Positions 1 to 8,463 are shown, numbered from the stretch's first letter. The stretch is 44,713 nt of DNA from Lachnospiraceae bacterium (GCA_017455525.1 JAFTAP010000096.1:1-44713); one strand, 5' to 3'. Translations and numbers: made by a program. The notes: generated by a model from the letters alone, not told the origin.

Positions 1-1
1 C

Positions 2-157
2 ACCACTAAAAATGTCACATGGAAGAGCAGCAACAAGAAGGTTGCGACCGTGGATAAAAATGGTAAGGTAAAAGGGATAAAGAAGGGCACAGCTACGGTA
101 ACTGTCACGACAAAGGACGGCAAAAAGAAAGCTGTCTGCAAAGTGACAGTAAACTGA
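2..157 (+). CDS. C-terminal end of a Big_2 (bacterial Ig-like) surface protein, 5' part outside window
   Basis: An open frame runs in from the left edge and stops at TGA 155-157. The 51 visible residues show the usual end of a BIG2 Ig-like repeat: WKSSNKKVATVDKNGKVKGIKKGTA-like spacing of a W-x-S-S strand, an A-T-V-D strand and a G-x-V-x-G-x-x-x-G-T-A-T-V-T-V core, ending in C-K-V-T-V-N. Such domains are found in secreted or cell-wall adhesins and glycan-binding proteins of Clostridia. Only the last domain is visible, so the function of the whole protein cannot be given. A terminator follows directly, so it is the end of its transcription unit. Confidence 0.8.
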   Translation, partial: TTKNVTWKSSNKKVATVDKNGKVKGIKKGTATVTVTTKDGKKKAVCKVTVN

Positions 158-197
158 AATAAAGCCTAAAGTGATCGCCCGGTAAACAAACATTCAT

Positions 198-245
198 AAC
201 CCGTGCTCTATGGCAATATAAGCCGTGGAGCATGGGTTTTGCTTT
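198..245 (+). terminator. Rho-independent terminator of the Big_2 protein gene
   Basis: AACCCGTGCTCTATGG (198-213) pairs with CCGTGGAGCATGGGTT (223-238), using three G-U pairs, around a short A+T-rich loop. It is followed by TTTTGCTTT. The position 40 nt after the stop codon fits an intrinsic terminator. Confidence 0.75.
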
Positions 246-265
246 GAAATACCGGCTTTGCGAAC

Positions 266-367
266 CCGCAGGGTTCTTTCATGAAGGATAATTGAAAATC
301 GAATAGTGTTAGATGGGATCAAGGGTTATAGGAATCATACAAAAGCCTTCGTGAGAGAACCCTGCGG
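266..367. repeat. 22-bp imperfect inverted repeat in the intergenic region
   Basis: The arm at 266-287 (CCGCAGGGTTCTTTCATGAAGG) is the reverse complement of 346-367 except at two places, both of which would be G-U pairs in a + strand RNA. The 58-bp spacer has no open frame. The rest of the 158-473 gap holds the terminator at 198-245 and a promoter/hairpin at 383-450. I see no gene in it. Confidence 0.7.
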
Positions 368-382
368 CGTTTTATGCCAGTA

Positions 383-411
383 TTGTATTTTAAGGCTTGT
401 TTTGATAAAAT
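383..411 (+). promoter_or_regulatory. Probable sigma-A promoter (extended -10) for the acidic repeat gene
   Basis: TTGTAT at 383-388, a 17-bp spacer and TAAAAT at 406-411, with TG one base before the -10 (TGa-TAAAAT), as in an extended -10 promoter. The -35 is weak (3 of 6). Transcription would start near 418, at the foot of the hairpin at 417-450. Confidence 0.5.
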
Positions 412-416
412 AAATC

Positions 417-450
417 GTTACTGTGCGGTTATCAAAATATGCACAGTGAC
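417..450 (+). promoter_or_regulatory. Hairpin at the predicted 5' end of the mRNA of the acidic repeat gene
   Basis: GTTACTGTGC (417-426) pairs with GCACAGTGAC (441-450), a 10-bp stem with one G-U pair and a 14-nt loop. There is no T run, so it is not a terminator. It lies between the predicted start site and the ribosome binding site and may act as a 5' stabiliser or control element. Confidence 0.5.
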
Positions 451-473
451 TGGAGAGGATACAGAAGGCAGCG

Positions 474-3095
474 ATGGATGAAGATTATCTGGATCGGTTG
501 CTAAAATCGGTAGAGGATAAGGAAGCGGAACTTGATTTGGATCCGGTTCCGGAGATACCTGCGGCGACGCAGGATTTTGTCATGCCTAATGATATCGCGC
601 CCGAAGATCTCGTGCCAAGCCCGGAGCCGGAGCTAATAATAGAGCCGGAAACGATAATAGAGCCGGAACCGGCATCTGAGTCGGCATCGATACCTGAGCC
701 GGAGACGGTGACTGAATCTGTACAGGAACCTATTTCTGTCGAAGCGGAGCCTATGCAGGATATAAGGGCGGATGTCCCGTCTGCAGAACCCACTATATCA
801 GACGAAGAGAGAAGACTGGAAGAACTGCTTTCAGGGAAGACCGGTGAACCAGAGCCTATATCGGAGAATGCTTCTGATTATTCGGCACAGGAGACAGCAG
901 AACCTGAGCCCGAGGCAGAGCAGATACAGGAGGCAGGTATTGAACCGGAGCCGGAACCGATACAGGAGGCAGGTATTGAGCCGGAGCCGGTACAGGTTGA
1001 GGAAGCTCCTGCTATGGAGATGCCGGAAGGCATGGAGCCGGAGGAGCCTTTTGACGTGATGGCTGCTATGAATGAGGTGGGCTTATCGGAGGATATCCCG
1101 GAGGGCATGGAGCCGGAAGAGCCGTTTGATGTGATGGCAGCTATGAACGAGGTGGATTTATCAGAGGATATTTCAGATGAGCCGGGAGAAGAGCCGTCTC
1201 TGGAGGATATATTTGCAGAGGCGGAGCAGCTTCAGCATGAGCTTGAGACAGAGATAGAGGCTATGGAAGAGGAGGCGACTTCGGCGGAGGAAGCGATGCC
1301 TGAGCCGGAAATTGCAGATGAAGCACCGATTGAGCCGGAGATAACAGAGCCGATAGAAGAGCCCATGTCCGAGCCGGATATAGAAGAGCCAATAGAAGAA
1401 GCTATTCCCGAACCGGATATTACGGAATCTGTTGAGGAAACAGCAACCGAGCCGGAGATACCTGAGACCGTCGAGGAAGCTGTGGTTGAGCCGATTGAGG
1501 AGACTATAGCAGAGCCGGAGCCTGTGGCGGATGCTGTGGATGATGATCCGAATAAACAGCTGAGCGCAGATGACATAGCGGCTTTATTTGCTGCGGCAGA
1601 TACGCCGGCAGACGCGGAAGAAGCTTTGCCGGAGGAAGTGCCTGTAGAAGAGACAATTCCAAGTGAGGAGATGACAGGTGGTGAAGATACCCCTGTAAGC
1701 GAGGAAGCACACAAAGAAGATATTTCTATGGATGATATCCTCGCAGAGGCGGAAAGTCTCGTAGGAGATGGGGAGGCAAGTGAGCCTGAGATAAAATACA
1801 CGCTTGCGGACGATGCGGAAATGCCCGGTGATGAGCTTGTAGAAGAAGCGGCTGCTCCTGCTGTAGACGATGACCCCAATAAGCAACTAAGCGCCGACGA
1901 GATAGCGGCGTTATTTGAAGGAGCGGACAGCGCACCTGCCGGAGACGCAGAGCCGGAGCCGGCGGAAGCTCCGGTTGAGGTGGAACCGGACGATGATCCG
2001 AATAAGCAACTAAGCGCCGACGAGATAGCGGCGTTATTTGAAGGAGCGGACAGCGCACCCGCCGGAGACGCAGAGCCGGAGCCGGCGGAAGCCCCGGTTG
2101 AAGCCGAGCCGGACGATGATCCGAATAAGCAATTAAGCGCCGATGAGATAGCAGCATTATTTGAAGGAGCAGACAGCGCGCCCGCCGGAGACGCAGAGCC
2201 GGAGCCGGCAGAAGAGCTGGTTGAGGGTGAGTCAGAGGGAGCTTCGGAAGATGAGCTTTCTATGGATGATATCTTAGCTGAGGCGGAAGCCCTTTCCGGA
2301 GATGAAGGCGAGGAAGCACCGCAGGAGCCTATAGAAGATACATCTTCTGAGCCGACCGATGAAAATACAGAAGCTCCCGTCGAGGAGCCCGCACCAGCTG
2401 AAGAACCTATACCAGCCGAGGACCCTGCTCCATCAGTGGATGATGATCCTAACCATGTGATGTCAGCAGATGAGATAGACGCGCTCTTTGCGGCAGCGGA
2501 AGGTGCTGCGACGGAGGAAGATGCTGAATCCGGACCCGCAGAGGAACCGGAGGAAGAAGCGTCTATGGACTCTGCTCTGGAGGATGCGCTTGGTCTTCTC
2601 GGTGAGGATGCGGCAGCAGATGATTCGGATGTCACGGAGCTTATAGATGAGATGGGAGATGATGCGGATCTATCGGAGGTCGGAGATCTGCTTAAGAAGG
2701 ACGATAATCTTGATTTAGTGGACGATGACCTGATGTCCATGCTTACGGGAGAAGGAGAGGAAGATGGAGGAGACGGTGGCGAATCTCCTGAAGAGGATGA
2801 CGAGTCTGGAAAAGGCCGTAAGAAACGAAGAAAAAAGAAGAAAAAGAAGAACGCAGAGCCTGAGACGGATGAGGAAGGGAATCCGATCGAGAAGAAGAGC
2901 TTTATCCAAAAGCTACAAGCGTTCTTATTTGCATCGGACGAGGACGAGGAAGAAGGGGCTGATCTCGAGGGCGTGGCATCTAATGTTGCAAATCCCAGCG
3001 AGCAGACTCTTGAAAACGCTGCGCTACTAAGCGAGGACATCCAGGCAGAAGAAGGCGGCAAGAAGAAAAAGAAAAAGGAAAAGAACAAAAAATAA
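474..3095 (+). CDS. Highly acidic E/P-rich repeat protein with lysine-rich end; first half of an interrupted frame
   Basis: I do not recognise a named family. The 873-residue product is dominated by E, P, A and D. It holds two copies of a 25-residue unit (P-E-G-M-E-P-E-E-P-F-D-V-M-A-A-M-N-E-V, about residues 184-233), and three nearly identical 41-residue units (nucleotides 1866-2234) that begin D-D-D-P-N-K-Q-L-S-A-D-E-I-A-A-L-F, with two diverged copies near 1536 and 2440. S-M-D-D-I-L-A-E-A-E occurs twice. The end is strongly basic (R-K-K-R-R-K-K-K-K-K-K, then K-rich to the stop). There is no signal peptide, so this part should be cytoplasmic. GAAGG at 464-468 sits 5 nt before the ATG. The TAA at 3093-3095 is followed in the same frame by more K/P-rich sequence, a membrane segment and a folded domain, so this may be the front of one 1236-residue membrane protein. 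Confidence 0.8.
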   Translation: MDEDYLDRLLKSVEDKEAELDLDPVPEIPAATQDFVMPNDIAPEDLVPSPEPELIIEPETIIEPEPASESASIPEPETVTESVQEPISVEAEPMQDIRADVPSAEPTISDEERRLEELLSGKTGEPEPISENASDYSAQETAEPEPEAEQIQEAGIEPEPEPIQEAGIEPEPVQVEEAPAMEMPEGMEPEEPFDVMAAMNEVGLSEDIPEGMEPEEPFDVMAAMNEVDLSEDISDEPGEEPSLEDIFAEAEQLQHELETEIEAMEEEATSAEEAMPEPEIADEAPIEPEITEPIEEPMSEPDIEEPIEEAIPEPDITESVEETATEPEIPETVEEAVVEPIEETIAEPEPVADAVDDDPNKQLSADDIAALFAAADTPADAEEALPEEVPVEETIPSEEMTGGEDTPVSEEAHKEDISMDDILAEAESLVGDGEASEPEIKYTLADDAEMPGDELVEEAAAPAVDDDPNKQLSADEIAALFEGADSAPAGDAEPEPAEAPVEVEPDDDPNKQLSADEIAALFEGADSAPAGDAEPEPAEAPVEAEPDDDPNKQLSADEIAALFEGADSAPAGDAEPEPAEELVEGESEGASEDELSMDDILAEAEALSGDEGEEAPQEPIEDTSSEPTDENTEAPVEEPAPAEEPIPAEDPAPSVDDDPNHVMSADEIDALFAAAEGAATEEDAESGPAEEPEEEASMDSALEDALGLLGEDAAADDSDVTELIDEMGDDADLSEVGDLLKKDDNLDLVDDDLMSMLTGEGEEDGGDGGESPEEDDESGKGRKKRRKKKKKKNAEPETDEEGNPIEKKSFIQKLQAFLFASDEDEEEGADLEGVASNVANPSEQTLENAALLSEDIQAEEGGKKKKKKEKNKK
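1866..2234 (+). repeat. Three tandem 123-bp repeats (41 aa each) inside the acidic gene
   Basis: Units begin at 1866, 1989 and 2112 and are almost identical at nucleotide level (for example GACGATGATCCGAATAAGCA at the start of units 2 and 3). Each encodes the D-P-N-K-Q-L-S-A-D-E-I-A-A-L-F-E-G-A-D motif plus an E/P/A linker. Near identity suggests recent duplication and possible copy-number change by recombination or slippage. Confidence 0.9.
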
Positions 3096-3200
3096 AAGCC
3101 AAAGAAAGAGAAGAAGCCAAAGGAAAAGAAGCCGAAGAAGCCCAAGAAGGAGAAGCCTCCGGTCGAGGAGATCCCTCAGAAGAAGCTTCCGAAGAAGAAG

Positions 3201-4184
3201 GTGGCGGCAGTGGCTTTATTCTTTGCATCATTCCTTGCGGCAGTGACTTTCTGTACGTTCGCATTCGCAAATGTGGGCTATGAGAGCGCAGCGAAGACAA
3301 ATTACGACAAGGGTGATTATGAGGGAGCCTTTGATTCACTCGTGGGACTTACACATCTGTCAGATGAGAGCAGGGACATCTATAATAAGTCTTTCGTGCT
3401 CATGCGTCTGCAGAGGAAGATAGACGCTTACAATGAGTTCCAGCAGAGGGAGATGCCTCTTGAGGCCATAGATTCTCTGCTGCAGGGAGTGGTCATACAT
3501 GATGCGCTCACGGAGTATGCGGCAAGCCTTGGCGTGGGAGACGGCTTCGAGGCATTATATCAGGAGATACTTGGTTATCTGTCAGGCATGTATGGCGTCA
3601 GCGAGGATGCCGCAAGGGAGACATCCAGGATAGGTGACGATCTGGAATACACGATGGCGCTTCTCGATATAGTCGATCCCACATGGCGGGATGAGATAGA
3701 GCCTACGGTCGAGCTTACAGAGGGTGGCGCAGCCATGCCTGAGTATACCGGCGAGCCTCCTGCAGAGGAGCCTCCGCATGAAGAGGAGGCGGAGCATGCG
3801 GATAACAATGATGAAAGCATGGATAATAATCAGGAGGGTGATATCGGCTCTGAAGATACGAATGATTCCGGTGATGAAGGAAATAACGGCGGTGAGCCGG
3901 AGGATCAGGGAGGCGAGCCTTCCGGTGATAATGGTGATGGCGGAAACGATGGCGGATTCACGCTGACTCCCGATAGTGATACGGACATTACCAATTCTGA
4001 TGGCACGCATATAGAGATATCGAACCCTGAGACGAATACCGGCGGTGATACTAGCGGATATGATCCTGCTCCTTCGGGCGGATCTTCCGATCCCGGAGAT
4101 CAGAATACCGCAAGCGACGGCACGACGCTTTACAGCTTTAATGTCAAGAAGGGAGCGGACGGCAGGTATCACCAGACGAATTAA
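3201..4184 (+). CDS. Membrane-anchored TPR-like protein half, in frame with the upstream acidic gene after a TAA
   Basis: The frame is the same as that of the gene ending at 3095 and stays open from 3096 to 4184; 3201 (GTG) is just its first usable start codon. Before it come 35 sense codons rich in K, P and E (K-P-K-K-E-K-K-P type). From the GTG the product has one membrane helix (about residues 1-24, V-A-A-V-A-L-F-F-A-S-F-L-A-A-V), then a helical, TPR-like region (N-Y-D-K-G-D-Y-E-G-A-F-D, about 34-165), then an acidic N/G/D/E-rich low-complexity tail. The expected topology is cytoplasmic N side, outer C side. No convincing Shine-Dalgarno precedes the GTG. It may be made by stop readthrough or reinitiation, or be the dead half of a gene broken by a nonsense change or a base-call error. 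Confidence 0.6.
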   Translation: MAAVALFFASFLAAVTFCTFAFANVGYESAAKTNYDKGDYEGAFDSLVGLTHLSDESRDIYNKSFVLMRLQRKIDAYNEFQQREMPLEAIDSLLQGVVIHDALTEYAASLGVGDGFEALYQEILGYLSGMYGVSEDAARETSRIGDDLEYTMALLDIVDPTWRDEIEPTVELTEGGAAMPEYTGEPPAEEPPHEEEAEHADNNDESMDNNQEGDIGSEDTNDSGDEGNNGGEPEDQGGEPSGDNGDGGNDGGFTLTPDSDTDITNSDGTHIEISNPETNTGGDTSGYDPAPSGGSSDPGDQNTASDGTTLYSFNVKKGADGRYHQTN

Positions 4185-4262
4185 AGATGTGAGATGTATC
4201 TTCAAGAGTAAGGTTTTGCTGTGTCAATGCACGGTTGTAAAAGGTAAGGAATTGTCATATAT

Positions 4263-4910
4263 ATGATAGCTATAATAGATTACGATGCAGGCAATATAAA
4301 GAGCGTTGAAAAGGCAGTAGACTTTTTAGGTCATGAATGCGTGACCACGAGAGACAGTAAGGCTATATTAAATGCGGATCATGTGATACTGCCGGGAGTA
4401 GGAGCATTCGGCGATGCTATGGATAAGCTTAAGGAATACGGGCTTATCGATGTGATAAAAAAGGTCTGTGAAGACGGTACTCCTTTTCTTGGTATCTGTC
4501 TCGGGCTTCAGCTTTTATTTGAAAGCTCGGAGGAGTCACCGGGGATAGGGGGGCTTTCCATACTTAAGGGTAAGATAAAGAGGCTTCCGGAGGGTGCTGT
4601 GAATGCAGAGTCGGACGCAGGAAAAAAAGCAGATAGCGTAAGGCTGAAAGTTCCTAACATTGGCTGGAACTCGCTTACGCTTCGTGGCTCAGGAAGGCTT
4701 TTTTCGGATGTTCCTGATGAGAGTTTCGTTTATTTCGTTCATTCTTATTACCTTGACGCAGAGGATAAATCTATAGTCAAAGCGACCATAGAATACGGCA
4801 CGAGGGTAGACGCTTCCGTGGAGTCGGGCAATATCTTCGCCTGCCAGTTCCATCCTGAGAAGTCGTCTGAAACAGGGCTTTCCATATTGGAGAATTTTTT
4901 AAATGTTTAG
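4263..4910 (+). CDS. hisH: Imidazole glycerol phosphate synthase, glutaminase subunit HisH
   Basis: Class I glutamine amidotransferase subunit that releases ammonia from glutamine for HisF in histidine synthesis. Visible motifs: D-Y-D-A-G-N at residues 6-11, L-P-G-V-G-A-F-G near 43-50, the nucleophile elbow G-I-C-L-G-L-Q with Cys79, and Q-F-H-P-E-K with His197 and Glu199 completing the triad. Length 215 fits the family (about 200-215), with a small K/D-rich insert near residue 120. AAGGAA lies upstream of the ATG. The end overlaps hisF by 8 bp, as expected for translationally coupled subunits of one complex. Confidence 0.95.
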   Translation: MIAIIDYDAGNIKSVEKAVDFLGHECVTTRDSKAILNADHVILPGVGAFGDAMDKLKEYGLIDVIKKVCEDGTPFLGICLGLQLLFESSEESPGIGGLSILKGKIKRLPEGAVNAESDAGKKADSVRLKVPNIGWNSLTLRGSGRLFSDVPDESFVYFVHSYYLDAEDKSIVKATIEYGTRVDASVESGNIFACQFHPEKSSETGLSILENFLNV

Positions 4911-5670
4911 CAAAAGGATAATCCCATGTCTTGACGTGAATAACGGACGGGTCGTGAAGGGCGTTAATTTCGTGTCCTTAAAGGACGCAGGAGATCCCGT
5001 CGAAATTGCGAGGGCTTATGATAAGGAGGGAGCGGACGAGCTTGTATTCCTTGACATAACCGCATCGAGCGACCACAGGGCTACAGTAGTGGAGCTAGTG
5101 AGGAGAGTCGCGGAGCAGGTATTCATTCCCTTCACCGTGGGCGGAGGAATAAGGACGGTTGACGACTTCCGTGCGGTCTTAAGGGAGGGCGCAGACAAGG
5201 TTTCGGTTAACTCTGCGGCGATAATGAATCCTGAGCTCATATCGCAGGCGGCGGATAAATTCGGCTCGCAGTGCGTCGTGCTTGCGATTGATGCAAAGAG
5301 GCGTGATGACGGCAGCGGCTGGACTGTATATAAGAACGGCGGGCGCGTGGATATGGGTCTTGATGCCGTGGAGTGGGCGGTAAAGGCCGTGAAGCTCGGA
5401 GCGGGCGAGATACTTCTTACCTCTATGGATGCGGATGGCACTAAGGTGGGATATGACATAGAGCTTACGCGCACTATCGCGGATGCCGTGAATGTGCCTG
5501 TCATAGCATCAGGCGGGGCTGGAAGCCTCTCTGATTTCAAGGATGCCTTTATAGAAGGGCATGCAGAGGCGGCTCTCGCAGCGTCTTTATTCCACTATAA
5601 GGAGCTTACGATAGGAGAGGTGAAGGAGTATCTTCATGGAGAAGGAGTGCCTGTAAGATGGCGGCGTTAG
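4903..5670 (+). CDS. hisF: Imidazole glycerol phosphate synthase, cyclase subunit HisF
   Basis: (beta/alpha)8-barrel cyclase that turns PRFAR and ammonia into imidazole glycerol phosphate and AICAR. The start [16 protein letters not shown] is diagnostic. The catalytic aspartates fall at D11 and D130 (A-I-D-A-K-R), and phosphate loops are seen in G-G-G-I-R-T and A-S-G-G-A-G. At 255 residues it is of normal length. Start ATG 4903 lies inside hisH and the stop lies inside ung, so the three genes form one tightly packed operon. AICAR made here can feed the transformylase encoded at 8550. Confidence 0.96.
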   Translation: MFSKRIIPCLDVNNGRVVKGVNFVSLKDAGDPVEIARAYDKEGADELVFLDITASSDHRATVVELVRRVAEQVFIPFTVGGGIRTVDDFRAVLREGADKVSVNSAAIMNPELISQAADKFGSQCVVLAIDAKRRDDGSGWTVYKNGGRVDMGLDAVEWAVKAVKLGAGEILLTSMDADGTKVGYDIELTRTIADAVNVPVIASGGAGSLSDFKDAFIEGHAEAALAASLFHYKELTIGEVKEYLHGEGVPVRWRR

Positions 5671-6317
5671 ACGGAAGGTGGGCGGAGGTCTTAGGACAGG
5701 AGTTTCATAAGCCTTACTATAAAGAGCTTTATAAGTTTGTGAAGCAGGAGTATGCGACTGAGGTCATATATCCGCCGTCGGACATGCTTTTCACGGCGCT
5801 GCATCTGACTCCGCTGGATAAGGTGAAGGTTGTAATCTTAGGGCAGGACCCGTATCACGAGCCGGACCAGGCTATGGGGATGTCCTTTTCCGTGCCGGAG
5901 GGCGTGGAGGTTCCGCCTTCGCTTAAGAATATATATAAAGAGATACATGAGGACATAGGTGAGAAGATACCTGATACCGGAGACCTCACGAGATGGGCAA
6001 GGCAGGGAGTTCTTCTGCTTAATGCCGTGCTGACGGTGAGAGCGCATCAGGCAAACTCCCACAAGGGAAAGGGCTGGGAGCAGTTCACTGATGCGATAAT
6101 AAAGGCTGTGGACGCAGAGGACAGGCCGATAGTGTTTTTATTATGGGGCAGGAATGCGAGGGATAAGAAGGAGCTTATAACGAACCCGAAGCATCTGGTA
6201 CTAGAGGCAGCCCATCCAAGTCCGCTGTCAGCCTACAACGGCTTCTTCGGCTGCAGGCACTTCTCGAAATGCAATAAATTTTTGAAAGAGAATGGATCAG
6301 AGGGGGTTGATTGGTAG
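5658..6317 (+). CDS. ung: Uracil-DNA glycosylase, family 1
   Basis: Removes uracil from DNA in base-excision repair. The water-activating motif G-Q-D-P-Y-H lies at residues 62-67 (Asp64, His67), the F-S-V-P motif near 77, and the DNA-intercalating loop H-P-S-P-L-S begins at His186. Length 219 is usual for Ung. It overlaps the end of hisF by 13 bp, and AAGGAG at 5642-5647 gives a 10-nt spacing to the ATG. It is probably co-transcribed with hisHF, although the functions are unrelated. Confidence 0.96.
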   Translation: MAALDGRWAEVLGQEFHKPYYKELYKFVKQEYATEVIYPPSDMLFTALHLTPLDKVKVVILGQDPYHEPDQAMGMSFSVPEGVEVPPSLKNIYKEIHEDIGEKIPDTGDLTRWARQGVLLLNAVLTVRAHQANSHKGKGWEQFTDAIIKAVDAEDRPIVFLLWGRNARDKKELITNPKHLVLEAAHPSPLSAYNGFFGCRHFSKCNKFLKENGSEGVDW

Positions 6318-6354
6318 AAACGCCATGCGTTTCAGCGCCCGGGGAAGTACCGGG
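6317..6354 (+). other. Two adjacent perfect hairpins between ung and the LysA-like gene
   Basis: GAAACGC-CAT-GCGTTTC (6317-6333) and CCCGG-GGAAGTA-CCGGG (6338-6354) are both perfect stems. Neither has a T run, so they are not intrinsic terminators. They may mark an mRNA processing or stabilising element in front of the next gene. Confidence 0.5.
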
Positions 6355-6379
6355 AATCGTAGAGTGAATTGGAGGATAT

Positions 6380-7654
6380 ATGAAAAAAATACCATTTTTA
6401 TCAAGAGAGAAAGCAGAGGAAATAGCATCTGAGTATGGCACGCCTTATTACGTGTATGACGAGGCGGGGATAAGGAAGAACGCTAAGGCAGTCGCGGATG
6501 CTTTCTCGTGGAATAATGGGTTCAGGGAGTATTTTGCGGTGAAGGCTACGCCTAATCCTTTCATCCTAAAGATATTCAAGGATTACGGCTTCGGGTGCGA
6601 CTGCTCGTCAATGGCGGAGCTTAGGATGGCGAAGGCTGCGGGATTTTCCGGCGAGGAAATAATGTTCTCGTCTAATGACACGCCGGCAGAGGAATATGTA
6701 TATGCCGCTGAAATCGGAGCCTTGATAAACTTTGATGATATCACCATGCTCCCTTATTATCTGGAGCATGTCGGTGAATTTCCCGAGACGGTATGCTGCC
6801 GGTATAACCCGGGCGGAACCTTCTCGATAGCAAATGACATCATGGATAATCCCGGCGACAGCAAGTACGGCATGACGGAGGAGCAGATGGTCGAGGCTTT
6901 CAGAACCTTGAAGGCACATGGGGTCAAGCACTTCGGTATACATGCCTTCCTTGCGAGCAATACGGTGACGGATGATTATTACCCTACGCTTGCGAGGCAG
7001 CTCTTTGAGCTTGCCGTTGAATTAAAGAAGAAGTGCGGCGTTCATATTGATCTCATCAATCTGTCGGGAGGAGTCGGCATACCTTACAAGCCGAGTCAGG
7101 AGTCAAACCATATAGACCTCATAGGCTGGGGCGTGAGAGAAGCGTATGAGGAGGTTCTTGTGCCTTCGAATATGGGCGACGTGAAGATATTTACCGAGAT
7201 GGGGCGCTTCATGATGGGACCTTACGGGGCATTGGTGACAAGGGCTATCCATGAGAAGCATATCTATAAGGAATACATCGGAGTGGACGCATGCGCAGCG
7301 AATCTGATGCGCCCTGCTATGTATGGAGCGTATCATCACATTACCGTGCTTGGGAAGGAGGAATTTCCCGATGACCACCGCTATGACGTGGCAGGCTCCT
7401 TATGCGAGAATAACGACAAATTCGCCATAGACAGGCTGCTTCCGAAGATAGATATGGGTGATCTGCTATATATCCATGATGCGGGAGCGCATGGGTTTGC
7501 AATGGGCTATAATTATAACGGAAGGCTGTGGAGTCCGGAGGTGCTGCTGCATGAGAATGGGAGCTTTTCGCTGATAAGAAGGGGGCAGACGCTTAATGAT
7601 TACTTCGCTACGTTTGACTGCTTCGAGGAATTCAAGGAGATGTTTGAAGATTAA
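6380..7654 (+). CDS. lysA: PLP-dependent decarboxylase, diaminopimelate decarboxylase (LysA) family
   Basis: Fold-type III PLP enzyme, most like meso-diaminopimelate decarboxylase, the last step of lysine synthesis. Lys55 in E-Y-F-A-V-K-A-T-P-N-P would carry PLP. The barrel motifs H-A-F-L-A-S, the phosphate loop S-G-G-V-G-I-P, E-M-G-R-F (E-P-G-R in classic LysA) and the C-terminal G-S-L-C-E-N-N-D (Cys342) followed by D-A-G-A-H-G are all visible. Length 424 fits. The changed E-M-G-R and the N after C-E could mean another substrate in the same family, so lysine synthesis is likely but not certain. GGAGG 6372-6376 precedes the ATG. No lysine riboswitch is seen upstream. Confidence 0.75.
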   Translation: MKKIPFLSREKAEEIASEYGTPYYVYDEAGIRKNAKAVADAFSWNNGFREYFAVKATPNPFILKIFKDYGFGCDCSSMAELRMAKAAGFSGEEIMFSSNDTPAEEYVYAAEIGALINFDDITMLPYYLEHVGEFPETVCCRYNPGGTFSIANDIMDNPGDSKYGMTEEQMVEAFRTLKAHGVKHFGIHAFLASNTVTDDYYPTLARQLFELAVELKKKCGVHIDLINLSGGVGIPYKPSQESNHIDLIGWGVREAYEEVLVPSNMGDVKIFTEMGRFMMGPYGALVTRAIHEKHIYKEYIGVDACAANLMRPAMYGAYHHITVLGKEEFPDDHRYDVAGSLCENNDKFAIDRLLPKIDMGDLLYIHDAGAHGFAMGYNYNGRLWSPEVLLHENGSFSLIRRGQTLNDYFATFDCFEEFKEMFED

Positions 7655-7687
7655 GGATGTCAGAAATAAAATAGGTGTAATATCCTT

Positions 7688-7703
7688 GTAATATTACTAT
7701 GAT
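7688..7703 (+). promoter_or_regulatory. Palindrome GTAATATTAC abutting a -10-like TATGAT before the IMP cyclohydrolase gene
   Basis: GTAATATTAC (7688-7697) is a perfect 10-bp palindrome, directly followed by TATGAT (7698-7703). I find no good -35 at 16-18 bp upstream. It could be an operator at an activator-dependent promoter, but the evidence is only positional. Confidence 0.3.
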
Positions 7704-7746
7704 ATCCAATAAGGAGTGAGCATAATGCGGAGAGGAGATACGGCAT

Positions 7747-8463
7747 ATGAATTATGTAAACCTAAATGAAGAGATAAGCAAGACTTCTTATCCCGGACGA
7801 GGGATAGTGATAGGCGTCTCGGAGGGCGGCAAATACGCCGTGACTGCGTACTTCATCATGGGCAGGTCGGAGAATTCAAGAAACCGCATCTTCGTAGAGG
7901 ACGGTGCGGGAATAAGGACAGAGGCGCATGATCCGTCTAAGCTTGTCGATCCGTCTCTTATCATCTATGCTCCGGTAAGGGTTCTGGGGGATATAACGAT
8001 AGTGACTAACGGCGACCAGACGGATACGGTATATGACGAGATGAAAAGAGGCAGGTGCTTCGCAGAAAGCCTTAGGGGCAGGAGATATGAGCCTGATGCT
8101 CCTAACTATACGCCCCGGATATCCGGCATACTGCATGTCACGGGCGGGAAGTTTGATTATCAGATGTCCATAATAAAATCAGACAACGGCGATCCTGATT
8201 CCGATAACAGATATAATTTCGCATATTCCTCTCCGAAGCCGGGGAGAGGGCATTTTATTCATACTTATATGGGCGACGGTGACCCGCTTCCGTCCTTTGA
8301 GGGCGAGCCTACGCCTGTCATCATGCACGGTGACATAGACGAGTTCACCGAGGGGATATGGAAAGCTCTTGATAAGGACAATAAGGTGTCGCTTTTTACG
8401 AGGTATATAGATATAGCTACGGGGGAGTATGAGAGCAGGATAATAAACAAGAACAAACGATAA
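7747..8463 (+). CDS. purO: IMP cyclohydrolase, PurO type
   Basis: Closes the ring of FAICAR to give IMP, the last step of purine synthesis. The protein resembles the archaeal-type PurO family rather than the cyclohydrolase domain of bifunctional PurH: Y-P-G-R-G-I-V-I-G near residue 15, then T-A-Y-F-I-M-G-R-S-E-N-S-R-N-R near 35-52, and the I-V-T-N-G-D-Q-T-D motif near 86-94. Length 238 fits. A good GGAGAGGAG precedes the ATG. The next gene supplies the missing transformylase, which supports the call. Confidence 0.85.
   Translation: MNYVNLNEEISKTSYPGRGIVIGVSEGGKYAVTAYFIMGRSENSRNRIFVEDGAGIRTEAHDPSKLVDPSLIIYAPVRVLGDITIVTNGDQTDTVYDEMKRGRCFAESLRGRRYEPDAPNYTPRISGILHVTGGKFDYQMSIIKSDNGDPDSDNRYNFAYSSPKPGRGHFIHTYMGDGDPLPSFEGEPTPVIMHGDIDEFTEGIWKALDKDNKVSLFTRYIDIATGEYESRIINKNKR

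Noticed and set aside
1232-3145. 637-codon open frame on the minus strand opposite the acidic gene
   Set aside because: The product is low-complexity S/A/G, which is just the mirror of E/P/A/D codons in a biased gene. No start signal, no domain.
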